64,000 nucleotides of DNA from Cryptomeria japonica (Eukaryota > Streptophyta > Pinopsida > Cupressales > Cupressaceae), in NCBI RefSeq assembly GCF_030272615.1, contig NC_081412.1, forward strand, positions 41,038,791 to 41,102,790, written 5' to 3'. Below are positions 1 to 10,488 of the stretch, piece by piece (the stretch's first letter is position 1; the number at the start of each line of letters is the position of its first letter). A model generated the notes under the pieces. It saw nothing but the letters and a program-made list of their open reading frames with translations. It searched no databases and was not told the DNA's origin. The position numbers and the translations under genes are program-made.

Positions 1-773
1 GACCTAGAAGACACAAATTCACATTTTTTTGACACAAACGCGCTTTCCTGACATAAACACGCTTGACGACTGCATAAACGTGCTTGTTTTACATAGACGT
101 GCCTAAAACACACAGATGTGCCTATGCTCTACATAGACATGCCTAGGTGACACAGATGTGCCTTTTTGGCATAGACGTGCCTGGCACCAACACAGATGCG
201 CCTAGCGAGCATAGACGCGCCTGGCACCAACGCAGACGTGCCTGGGCATTTTTGACATTTTTTGGACCCTATTCTAAGCGCATTTATTACTCTACCTAGC
301 ATGCATTAATGACAACAATAAATGCATCAAAGTACAAGGAGGTTTTGTGGTACTTACTGGCTCTCCTGCCTCTGCTGGCCTCTAGAATCGGTGAACGCGA
401 TCGAATATGTGAACAAAGGCCATCGCTGCTAACTATTGCTGCTCTATTTTCACTCTGCACTCTACTCTCATGGATGTATGGATGACAATGAGGATGTATT
501 TTCCCTCGTGGTCTATCTTATAGACTACCCTAGCCCTAGCCCTCGTTTCCCGAGTCGGTCTTCTTTATCTCGTGACTCTGTCACTCTATTCTGTCCGATC
601 AGTCCATTCTAGCCTTTCTTTCTTATTGAGAGATTGTCTGCAATCTTTTCAGACATTTTCATCCAATCTCTAGAGGGGGCATATCATTCCCATCTTGGGG
701 CAACTCTGTATTAGTTCATATTATCTTCTTTGAAACAACGTGACAAGCCGCATTGTCTCAAAGAGGGGCAAAA
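1..773 (+). mobile_element. 3' internal end of LTR element A0 (left-truncated by window)
   Basis: This non-coding stretch leads into a polypurine tract at 760-773 (AAAGAGGGGCAAAA) directly before an LTR that starts TGTAGACACC at 774. The same order (a 'gggcat' region, a 'TTGAAA..CA' region, then CTCAAAGAGGGGCAAA and the LTR) occurs before the LTRs at 6964 (+) and 39644 (-). I therefore read this as the 3' untranslated end of a related Ty3/gypsy element whose coding part lies left of the window. No ORF of note is present. Positions 30-245 hold short phrase repeats, listed separately. Confidence 0.65.
30..245 (+). repeat. Degenerate ~20-bp phrase repeats
   Basis: About ten to twelve imperfect copies of a unit resembling ACAYAGACGTGCCT plus 5-7 variable bases sit head to tail. 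Examples are acatagacgtgcct, acacagatgtgcct and acacagatgcgcct. The fixed part is better conserved than the filler. Two sub-types alternate, 'catagacgtgcct' and 'cacagatgtgcct'. No function is known to me. The unit resembles the TAGCGCAT-type phrase clusters in the leader of element B. Confidence 0.7.
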
Positions 774-1550
774 TGTAGACACCTAAAATTGTCCAGTCTA
801 ATTAAATAAATATTATTTATTTAATTATCTAAGCTTAATTCTTCTATTAATTAAATAAATCTTTATTTATTTAATTAATTCATTTATCCTCTTCTAGCCT
901 TATTTCTCATTTAAATAAATACATTTATTTATTTAAATTATCCTTTTCCTAAATTAAACAAATATCTTATTTATTTAATTGATCCCACTTCTTCTATTAA
1001 TTAAATAAATATTTATTTATTTAATTAAGTCATTAGCCTTTTCTACCCATGACACATGTCATTCATCTCTTAATTCATACACTACCTACCCTCTCATTAT
1101 TTTATTATTTCTTTTACTTACCCTCTAATCATAGCCGACCTCCTTTTACAGCTCTCAATCTTATCCCTCCATTTCATATAGTGTCTTCTATATAAGGAGA
1201 TGCTTCCTTCATTATCAAACCCTAATCATTTTTATGCACTTGAATACACTACGCTTTTGAGCATATGTGATCCTACTTGCAACCACATTCCGTTCTTTGT
1301 TGAGGTCTTGTGCATATAAAATCTGAGAGCAAATATATCAAGCAAGATCAATGGAGATAGGAAGAATGGAGATCCAAACCCTATTGGACATGTGATGGTA
1401 TAATCTTTGTGATTTCATTTGATTTGCATTGTCTTAGGTAATCTTCATATGTTATAGTGGATCTTTGTTGTTGTTAGGCTAGGGTTTTGTGGTTGAATTC
1501 ATTTAGCCTTTCAATATCATTATTATTGTTATCCATTTTCACCATATACA
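774..1550 (+). mobile_element. 3' LTR of element A0
   Basis: The LTR begins TGTAGACACC immediately after the polypurine tract. It contains an AT-rich U3 with repeated ATTAAATAAATA blocks and a TATA-like TATAAGG at 1191-1197, and plausibly ends at ACCATATACA (1550). The end is inferred: beyond it, from GGGGCAATACCC at 1551, the sequence aligns with the 3' region of element F (reverse strand near 41730). A0 therefore appears inserted into, or joined to, element A1. There is no second copy in the window, so the 3' boundary may be off by some bases. Confidence 0.6.
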
Positions 1551-2884
1551 GGGGCAATACCCTTAACCTATTGATGGAAGTGGATTCTACACTAATTTGT
1601 GATTCATTAAGTTTGACATTCGAAACTATCTCACAAAATACCAAAAACATTGGAAAACTATCTCACGAAATACCAAAAACACTGGAAAACTATCTCGCAA
1701 AATACCAAAAACATTGGAAAACTATCTCACAAAATCCAAAAACATTCGAAACCAATCATCACAAAATCCAAAAACATTCAAAACCAATCATCACAAAACC
1801 CAAAAACATAAAAAAAAATCAAAAATCAAACAAAAACATGGCAACACCTTATACATACTCATCCAAGTAGATACCAACAAACATTGAAAAAAAAAAAATA
1901 CTCACACGATGATCACTTCTCCAAAATTGACCAAACAATCAACATCCACAATCAAACTGTCTTCAACAAGGATGCATCCTTCCTTACCAAAACAAAGACA
2001 AAATGACATTTTCTTTGACAAGAAAATTATGTGTTAAGCTATCAAATACTTTGTTGATTTATGAGTAAATTCATTCATTTATATGTATCAGGTTCCTACA
2101 GCATTGTTTGTGTATCTTCGGTGCATTATTTCGATGAAGTTCTGGGGCATGTACTAATGGTGTCTATGTGGGAAGTTCACTAAGCTACATGATCTTATGC
2201 AAAATGTAGTCATAGATCACTACGGCTCACTGACTACAGCATATACCTCGACCATATGAGCATGAACTATTACCAAGGATCCATATTCTTTATTCTTTAT
2301 GTGCATACTGTTTGCTTACAAGATCCATGCTCCTTCTTTGGTTCCTCCTCATCCAATTGGATAAAGATTTTTGTCTCTTATTAAGGTGTGAACTTGTCTT
2401 AGGATATGATCAATTCAAGATCAAGGAGGATGATCCAAGTCATGCATAAATGGAGATGATCCTTGTTTGTTCCACAAGCAATACTCTGGTTGACTTGACC
2501 CATTATATCAAGTTGTTTTTATTAACTTGCTATATCAAATCCATGTAAGAATTACTCTGGTCATCTTGAATCATTATGTCAAGATGCTTGTATTTTCTTA
2601 CAACATTTTAAAGCTCAATGATGAAAATAGATCACTATGGATCATCATTTCATCTCATCTGTTTATATATTGCATTCCGTTGCATATCACCCATCCATTC
2701 ACTCAGTCATATGTATGATTTGTATGCAAATATGAACAAGGTTAATAAGAACAGTTATGTGATAATTAAGCTGGTCTTGGATACAATCACGACTGAGTAC
2801 TCTGATATATCATCCATGCATCATGCAAAGTCTCAAAAACCTTGCATTCCTCATGGTCATATCATCATTAGATTTAGTTGCATT

Positions 2885-3860
2885 TTGCCTTAAGTACATT
2901 CATGTCATTTTTAATTAAAATTGCATATAGTTCATTTAGTTTATTGACATTAGTCTTCATTAAATCATTTGCATCATTGCATAATTCGATTCATATGATC
3001 AATTTGTCCTTGATTATATTAAACCATTTACTATGCATTCATTTAGTATCAGTTATCCATTATTAGTTTATCATCCTTTATCATCCTTTATCATTGCATA
3101 CATTCACTTATCTATTCATTAATTGAAAGGTGCATTCATTCATCCATTATTAAGTATCTTATTATGCTCATTTTAGGATTCATTTACATTGCATTCATTA
3201 TCTTTTTTTAATTGCATTAAGGTGCAGTTATTAAACCATAAATTATAGTATCATCACATTATCATTTTTACTTAATCATATTGAGGCATTTAGAATCATA
3301 AACCCATTTGTTTCCAAAACATTGGTTCATACCATTTTATATATCCATTATACATATGCATTCATCTAAACATTATCATATAAACATTTGTACTTTACAT
3401 TTTGTTTATCCATATTACATTAATCTAAAAACATCTAGATCCATAAACATACATAACATCATTCATTCAAACATTGCATTAACATCATTTCATATCATTA
3501 TCTCATCATTATATCAAAATAGGAAACACCAAAATCCTGTTCATAAATCATCATAAGCATACACCATCATCATGGCATTACATACATAAAGCATTACATC
3601 AAACAAAATGTACACACATGTATAAACTTGCATTCATATGTCAGTATCCAACATCATAAATCATCATAAAAACATGCATATAGGAATCATCTCATCAATG
3701 CATACATATACACGTATCCATCTAGGCATAAAAATCACCATCCTGCATAGGATCCATAGATATCAAATGCATATCATCAAAATATGGGATCTCCTCATAT
3801 ATATCATCTCATATATTAGAGTATAATGAAGTCTACAAAATTGGCTACCAAGAGCCATCC
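2885..3860 (+). repeat. CAT-rich low-complexity tract
   Basis: About 1 kb is dominated by short CAT, ATTCATT and ATCATA phrases without a fixed period. It lies just downstream (on +) of the F-like block of A1 and next to the 3' end of the antisense PMD pseudogene. Element B has a similar tract beside its own PMD pseudogene (about 53570-53880), so the pairing looks like part of the carried segment. The ORFs here are phrase-repeat artefacts. Confidence 0.55.
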
Positions 3861-3904
3861 AAGATACAGTCCAAAAATAAAATACATGCATGCAAAATTC
3901 TCTC

Positions 3905-5932
3905 TCAGATGCCACTCTGACCAGATACTGCACCACCATCGCCACTTGCTCCCCCACTCATCCCCACACTACCTGATCTATCTCTCCGTGGAGGCCCCAT
4001 CAATCCCCCACTAGCTCCTGCACCCCCTGACTTGTCTCTCCGTAGAGGACCCATCACACCCCCACTGCTCTGCATCCTTTGGGATCGCTCTGATCTGGCC
4101 TGTCACATCTGCGAATAGCTCAGTGCTCGCTGACTGGATGGTACCACCTGCTCATATAGGCCCCGCCAATAATCAACCTCTCCACCTGCTCTCCGTACCT
4201 CCCTCGCCAATGCCTCCACAGATGGCCCCTATCCTGTACTCCCTCGAAAACCCTCACTCTCTCCTACAACTGGACCACCCTGTCAACAACCTGATCTCTC
4301 TCCTGCAGCACTATAGTCAGCTCTGACTCTTGTGCAAATAGCTACAACCTCTGCCTCCAGATCCTCCACCCGTGTCTCAACTGTTGTCAATTGAGTATGC
4401 AAATGTGCTAGCATATGCTCCCGAGGATCACCACCCCCCGTCGCTCCCTCCCTTGTCTCCATAGGTGCCTCTCTAGCAACTTCCTCCCCTCTGTCCATCA
4501 GGATCTCCCTCTCCATACCTCGGCCACCTAATCTAGCTCCTCCTGGCACTAACAGCACCTGAGATATCCGTAGTGGCAATCCACCTCTCCCTCTCCGCTG
4601 GATCTGACTACCCAACCCACCACCTCCTCCACCACCCCCACAACCTCCTCCACCACCTCCTCCATCCCCTCCTCCTCCATCTCCACCATCTCCTCTACCT
4701 CATCCACCTGCTATCGGTCCTTGACCTCCTACCCTCCTTTGTCTCTATCCCCTCTCATCCTCAAAATTGGGCACCGGCTCTACTGGATCAGATACCCGTA
4801 GAATCAGATGAGTCACCAGGTACTGTGTGTACTCATCTGATACCCCTGCATCCACAACCCTTGGTCATATATCCCAAGGTCTCGCCTACAACATCCAAAA
4901 CTCTGCCAGTGCTTGGTCATACAGAAGTACTGGCCCCCATACATATCTCTCTCATATCACCCGTGCATACTCCCCTGATCCCCTAGGTAGTCCCTCCTGT
5001 CGTCCAAACTACCTCATCACTCTACCTGGCACCTATCTCTCTACATGATACGAGGTTCTCCAAATGAGGAATCGGGTCATAAAAACATATGGTAGTGCCT
5101 CCACATCATCATCCTAGGGCTCAGGCTCCAGATAAGGTCTCCATATCACTGCATCAAGATCATCCAATGCCCGCCGCCACCAGTCTAACTTCCCCAGGAA
5201 GGGCTGACTCATCATACCATTGTACATAAACATATATGGTTGATCCACTGCTCAGAATCTAAGTCTCACTAGTTGAGTCACTGGTAAGTGCTCCCACGAC
5301 CAAATATGTAGCAGCGTCACTCCCACTGCTAATGAGCCCCTCCCATGGTATACCACCTCATGCAGCTCCTGATAAAGGTGCACCAACACATACGGTCCCC
5401 AGGCAAATTGGGTCCCCTCTGTAATCATCTGCTCTATCACCTATCGCCATCCGACAGCCAGACCATGTGAGCACCTATCAGGACACAGTAGTCCTCCCAC
5501 AATGCTGGACAAAACTACTGGTAAAAGCTCGTATAATATAGCAATCTCCTCCCAAGCAATGGAGCCATCATCAATGAATACATCCTCATCAAAGAATCTC
5601 TATACTGCTAGAGTCCCCCAGGATCTATCATATGTAACCATCTCCCCTCGAATCAGAATACGTAGGATGCACCACACATCCTCTAGGGTCACTGTCATCT
5701 CCCCTTGCGCAAGGTGAAATGTGCACGTCTCATTGTGCCAGCACTCTACTAAGGCAGTAATCAATCCATGATTCATTCGAATCACGGGCATGTGCATCAC
5801 ATCATATAAACCAATCACAGCAATGCAATCGATCTTAGCCTCTATCAGCTCATCTTGCAACCCCTGTGTCACCAAATGTCTCTTGCGTAACTGCAACACG
5901 CGTAGATCCTCCTGCACACAGGCATCACTCAA
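3905..5932 (-). pseudogene. Plant mobile domain (aminotransferase-like, MAIN-type) ORF, decayed, antisense in A1
   Basis: Reading the minus strand from the ATG at 5932, the first ~110 codons contain the hallmarks of the plant mobile domain (PF10536). These include a GL..ALVE.W segment, a TFHL segment and GEMTVTLEDV (about residues 77-86). The next open segment (5440-5252) continues the domain with FAWGPYVLVHLYQEL and a WSWEHLP motif. Later parts have a proline/acidic low-complexity stretch (about 4615-4700) and a short heptad-like segment around 4300-4420. Stops interrupt it at several points, the first after codon 110, so it cannot be translated as it stands. PMD proteins include MAIN/MAIL1, implicated in silencing and genome stability, and transposon-borne PMD ORFs are known in plants. 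Here the ORF lies antisense, between integrase and 3' LTR of a Tat-type element. The C-terminal limit is approximate. Confidence 0.7.
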
Positions 5933-5975
5933 TCATCATCAGTTGTTTTTTTTTCAAACTTTCTTATGTTTAAAC

Positions 5976-6360
5976 CTAAGACTATCAACAGATACTTTGA
6001 TCAAGTATCTTCGGGTCTCAACAGGTAAGCAATCATGGCACACCTAGAATTCAATAGGCATTTATCCTAAATGACCTAAGTCTCATCAGGCTGCCATGGT
6101 TCAAAAAAACTCCCATTTCACATCCCTATCCATCCATCTCTAATAGGAAGGACTGTGTTTCCCATCCTCATTCATCCACACAATCAAGCCAGTTACTCTG
6201 TTTGCACAAGCACATCAACTCACACATACCTAGACTATTAACAGATACTCTGATAAAGTATCTTCGGGTCTCAACAGGTAATCGATCATGGTAATCCTAC
6301 ACTACATCAAGCATTTATCATAATGACCTAGTCTCAACGAGGCTGCCATGATTCCCCACA
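5976..6360 (+). repeat. ~255-bp tandem duplication next to the PMD segment
   Basis: Block 5976-6110 (actatcaacagatac..ctcaacaggtaa..gctgccatgg) recurs in diverged form at 6232-6360. Element F has only one copy (reverse strand, about 40400-40240). The duplication lies at the junction where A1 resumes similarity to F after the PMD-bearing segment. Confidence 0.6.
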
Positions 6361-6388
6361 ACCATCCATCCTATGCATACACTATCAA

Positions 6389-6660
6389 TTGATCAACCAA
6401 TCAAACACAATTACATCGAACAATTACATCAATTGTCTAAGTCTCAATGAGTATTTTTGCTTCATATACCTTGACTTCATCGAGCAATTACATCAATTGT
6501 CTAAGTCACATCAGGTCACCTTGATTCACTTACTCAGACTTTATCTTGTTCAAGCAAACAACTCGCATCAACTGTCATGCTTTAACCTGACCGGGGCAAT
6601 TAAAACCGATTGCATCAGATTGTCCAACCAATTTTCATCAATTGTATAGCATCAATCCAA
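6389..6660 (+). repeat. Repeated near-palindrome CAATTACATCAATTG
   Basis: The phrase caattacatcaattg followed by tctaagtc occurs twice almost exactly (about 6420 and 6485). Related halves (caattaaaaccgattg, catcaattgta) follow to 6645. The same series is present in inverse orientation in element F at 39960-40210. ORF 6389-6649 is carried by these repeats and has no recognisable protein signature. It may be a cis element of the 3' untranslated region. Confidence 0.5.
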
Positions 6661-6963
6661 ACCACACACTACATCTGCTATGTATCTCTTGCATGACCTA
6701 AAAGTACTCATTGGCTTGTTGTTTCTCCATTTCACTCTGTTTTCTTCCATTCTTTCACCATTATTGCTAATTCTTCTCTTCTACCACCCTGCCAATTTTC
6801 ATTCTTTTTTGAGAGATTGCCTGATTTTTTTCAAAAAATTTCGGCCCATCTCTCGAGTGGGCATAGCACCCATTAAATCTACATTTTATGGGGCATTTCT
6901 TCATACCTATTTCTCTTTCTTTGAAATGACACAATAAACCGCAACGTCTCAAAGAGGGGCAAA

Positions 6964-8410
6964 TGTAGTCACATAAATCTATCCATTTAATTAAATGAGT
7001 ATCTCCTATTTATTTGATTAAAAATCCACTAGCCATCAGTTAATTAAATTAATATTTAATTATTTCATCTTCAAACATTCTCCTATTAATTAAATAAATT
7101 ATTCAATTTATTTTAATTAATTCATTCAACCAAATTCACAATCAATTAAATGAATAAATCATATTTATTTCATTTAATCCCCTATTCCTCTTTTAAATAA
7201 ATTAAAATCAAATATTTATTTAAAATCATTTATCCTCCCACTTGCATTTTCCTACAAATGCAACTTGCACACAAATTGAAATAAATGAATTTTATTTTAA
7301 TAAAATTCTATTTTCCCTCACCCACCAAATCCACTTGCATTCCTAAACCCCCTTCTAGATTCTTCTAACCCCTTCCTAATTAGCCTAATCCATCCCTTAA
7401 TTATTGTCACATTCCTAAGCAACTTGGCCGAGTCACTTCTCAAAGACTTCAAAGTCTTTGAAAAGCCTTAAATGCTTTGTGTGTTCAACAATTTAACCTC
7501 CAAAGTCTTCCAAAACCACTAATGGCTCTTACATGACCATTAATGGCTCTTACATAACCATTTATGGTTATTTCAACTTGCACTTATGGGTCTCCTCAAG
7601 CATTTATTGCTTTGACCATGGTTATCCCTTTTGCCTTTGCACAAGAGTTTATGCATTGGATAAAAGCTTTATTCTTTGAATAAAGAATTTATTCATTCAA
7701 CTAACCTTGACCTTAACTCCCAAGGTCATGTCAAGCATTTAATGCTTATTCCCTCTCCTCTCAACCTATCTTACATTGACACTTGTCATCCTGGGATTGG
7801 GTTGAAAATCCTCACATGGATTGAATATCTTTCAATCCTGGCCCTTGTTGAGAGTGCTCAATCTCAACCATCCATTGCTCCATTTTACCTATAAATAGAG
7901 CTCACATTCCTCAAGCCTCAAAAGCATCCTCAAGCATTTATCATTCTTAGCCATGATCTTGAAAACTTTTATGCATTTAAGCCATAGGCATTTTAAGAGA
8001 GCATTTTAGCATAATCAACTAATATCTTGTCATTTTGGTTAAAATAAATCATTTTAGTATCAATAGCATAGTATTAGCTTTTTATTCACATTTAGAGAAA
8101 ATACTTCAATCTCAAACCTCCATAAGCATCCATAGTGCAAAAAGCTACTGAGAGCTACACTAGTTTGGAACTTGGAGAGGAGAGGAATAGAGGAGAAGGA
8201 ACCAAGAGTATGGTAGAAGGTATTTGGAGATGTCTTCTTGCATTTACATTCGTAGTTAAATTTTTTACTCTGTTCTTGGTGTCTCTTTTGATATGCCTGC
8301 TTAGGTTGATCTTTGGTTGAATAACACTAACCTTAATACTTGTTTCTTGTTGTTTGTGTGTTATACTACCACAGGTTTTGATCTAACACTTCCCTTTTTG
8401 TAGAGCATCA
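6964..8410 (+). mobile_element. 3' LTR of element A1
   Basis: The LTR starts TGTAGTCACATAAATC right after a polypurine tract and ends TAGAGCATCA, giving TG...CA. It is clearly homologous to both LTRs of element F, including the ATTAAATAAATT-rich U3, the segment 'cattttcctacaaatgcaacttgca', and the TATA-like CTATAAATAGAG at 7889-7900 before the transcribed part. Length is 1447 bp against 1475 bp in F. The next five bases (gtaat, 8411-8415) would be the target duplication, but the partner is outside the window. What follows is the gag ORF of another element (E) after only 16 bp, so this LTR ends an insertion rather than leading into that gag. Confidence 0.85.
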
Positions 8411-8426
8411 GTAATATTTTAAGATT

Positions 8427-9257
8427 GTGATAAAGGAAAGAAGTAGGGAAATCAATGAAAATATGTATTATGTGCCTATACGTCCCTATGAGATGTCAAG
8501 TGTAAACGTGCAAAGTGTGCAACCTCCCTCAATTCACAACAGAGCTTTCTTTATGGAAAGATATAAGCCATTAAGTTTTAATGGTATCCAAGGTTTCCCA
8601 AACCTTGTTCCTATTAAGGTTAGGGATCATCCACCATAATTCAATGGGAAAAGATCAGAATCAATATGTCAACATCTGCAAAAGTTTTTTGAATTAATGA
8701 GAGATTTTGAGATAAGTCGGGAAGATGTCTTCATGAAGCTTTTTGTCCAAGCTTTGAAGGAAAATGCCAGAGATTGGATTTCTTATTTGCCAACATGCTA
8801 TGTCTCTTCATGGGATGAACTAAAGGTAGCATTCATGGAACAATTTGGTGAGAGAATTAGTCCAAGTTCAGTTATGAGAAGATTCATGGGTATTCAGAAG
8901 GAAGAGGATGAGCTAGTTCCTGTTTTCAACCTTAGATTTGCCAGAACATTGGATGACATTCCTAGCCATTATAGGCAAAATGATGCAGTATGTTTGGTTG
9001 TTTACTTGGCTACATTTGATGAGGAAGTGAGTTATTTGTTGAGACACAAGGATCCCAAAAACTTGCATCGGGCTTATACGATAGCAATGGACATTGAGAA
9101 CAACTTGAAATATGGAATCCCAATGGGTTACTTATCTGCAAGAGTATGTTGTCCTAAGATACTAGATGTCAAAGAAAAGTGTGAATCAAAAGATAAAGAT
9201 CAATGTCAAAGCATCTACATCCCTATTGATCACATTAACCCTCGTTATGACACATGA
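8427..9257 (+). pseudogene. Ty3/gypsy-type gag (capsid domain), element E
   Basis: One reading frame of 276 codons, broken by a single TAA at 8637-8639, encodes a retrotransposon gag-type capsid segment. It has FFELMRDFEISREDVFMKLF, then WISYLP, then WDELKVAFMEQFGE, then a helix with FNLRFARTLDDIP. This matches the Retrotrans_gag layout of plant gypsy elements. No CCHC zinc knuckle follows; the C-terminal part only has scattered cysteines. Function if intact: the capsid protein that forms the virus-like particle in the cytoplasm. The usual long leader is missing because element A1 ends 16 bp upstream, so E's 5' part has been displaced out of the window. The next ORF overlaps the end of this one in the +1 frame. 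Confidence 0.75.
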
Positions 9258-10488
9258 TTTGAACAAAAGTATGAGTGAAGAGAACTTGTCCCAGGCAGTG
9301 GTTACTCCTCATGCTATTGAAAATAAGGTTTATGAGGAATTATATGAAATAATTGATACAAAAATGAAGTTAATGTTAGTCACTCTACCGTGTGATAGCA
9401 GTATTAGTGTTTCCAGTGAGGAAAGTACACAAAACGTCTTTCTGCAGTCTTATGGTTCAAGTAAATCTAGTAGCTTGTATGGAGAGGAATCGAAAAGTTT
9501 AACATCTGATAAAAATAGTGCAGGTGTGCAAGATTCTAATGACATTGATTCATTCTCACATAAATCAATTATGTGTGACGATGAGCACTTGAATGATATG
9601 GTGCTACAAATTTTAGTTGATGATGTTGTTGAAATAGAAAACTACATGATGTGTACTAATGAAGAAGTTCTCCCATTACAAGCCACTTTTAGTACTATTG
9701 ATCAAATTGTTTTTCATTGTTCTCATCACCAAAATGCCCTTGAATTGACCTGTATGTTTGAGAGGGATGTAGCTCAAAAGGATCAAAATGGTCATGATAA
9801 CTTTGTTGAAGCATATGAAGATCATGACATTGAGCATTTGTATTGTGAGGATTCTATTGTTGGGAGTTATTCTAGTTCAAATTGTGATTCCTTGATTCCT
9901 GATGAATGTGAAATTAAGATGAGAAGTGGTTTAAATGAAAATTTTAATGCATTATTTGATGAGGATGAGGATATGGATCAGTTAGTGCTTTTCCATAATA
10001 TTTTTGAGAAGGGTTTTAATATGGTTCTTAACCCTTTGTATGAAGAAACAATTGAGAGTCTCGACACTACTGCATCAAATTTTAAAATAGATAATTATGA
10101 AGATCAAGATGTGATACCTGAATTGATGTTAAATGACAATGATGAGTTTCCTTTTGTTGTTGATATTGTTGATATCAAATGGGATTCAAAGCAAGAGGCT
10201 AAAATTTTTCTCTGACTTGATGACTTGCAGTTACATGAAAGGATTAATTGTGATCCTTTTCCTCCTCCTGATGGTAGTTTTCTTATTATGTACAGTAAAA
10301 GAGTTGATTCTTTTGGGAGTTCCTTTTTTAATAAGCAAACTGGTGTTTTAAATGAAGCCTATTTTCTCGGTTATGTGCTAGAATATGAGATTTTCCCTTT
10401 TCAGTTGAATGATGTTTTTATAGAGTGTGATATTGGTTTTAGTCAATATGTATTATGTTCAATACAATGCATATACATCACAAGGTGA
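9166..10488 (+). pseudogene. Acidic non-pol ORF of element E
   Basis: A 349-codon ORF overlaps the last 92 bases of gag in the +1 frame. After a single TGA (10213-10215) the same frame continues to 10488, giving about 440 codons. The product is strongly acidic and serine-rich, with clusters such as FDEDEDMDQL, many Asp/Glu/Asn and few Lys/Arg. It shows no protease, RT, RNase H or integrase motif. The true junction with gag is probably an indel near 9250, or possibly a programmed shift. I do not recognise the family. Its position after gag and its acidity resemble the segment at 20799-21149 (-) of element C. The long open frame suggests past selection or youth, but its role is unknown. Confidence 0.55.

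Larger units (their letters stand above)
1551..6963 (+). mobile_element. 3' internal region of Tat-type element A1
   Basis: Two blocks, about 1551-2720 and 5976-6963, are homologous to the reverse complement of the 3' untranslated region of element F (about 41740-40690 and 40400-39645). Between them A1 carries about 3.2 kb not obvious in F, which includes an antisense PMD pseudogene. The small ORFs at 1487-1870 and 2527-3556 are chance ORFs in CA-rich or CAT-rich DNA. The region ends with the polypurine tract AAAGAGGGGCAAA (6951-6963) before the LTR. The left part, with gag-pol, is missing because A0 and the window edge cut it off. Confidence 0.75.

Noticed and set aside
30-245. CRISPR-like array
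   Set aside because: The core is only about 13 bp, imperfect, with fillers of 5-7 bases, in a plant retrotransposon; no spacer-length unit and no cas genes.
2527-3556. Several small plus-strand ORFs
   Set aside because: They lie in CAT-rich low-complexity DNA and give His/Ile/Ser-rich peptides with no conservation in element F.
4283-4615. 110-codon minus ORF as a separate gene
   Set aside because: It is in the C-terminal part of the PMD pseudogene and is treated as part of that feature.
4573-4986. 137-codon His/Pro/Leu-rich plus-strand ORF
   Set aside because: Antisense of the low-complexity linker of the PMD pseudogene.
7676-8320. Small ORFs inside the A1 LTR (and counterparts in the F LTRs at 39105, 51297 and 52141)
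   Set aside because: They occur in LTR sequence, recur only because LTRs are repeated, and show no known motif.
8427-9257. gag belonging to the LTR at 6964-8410 as its 5' LTR
   Set aside because: A polypurine tract and F-like 3' region lie directly before that LTR, marking it as a 3' LTR, and only 16 bp separate it from gag with no primer site.
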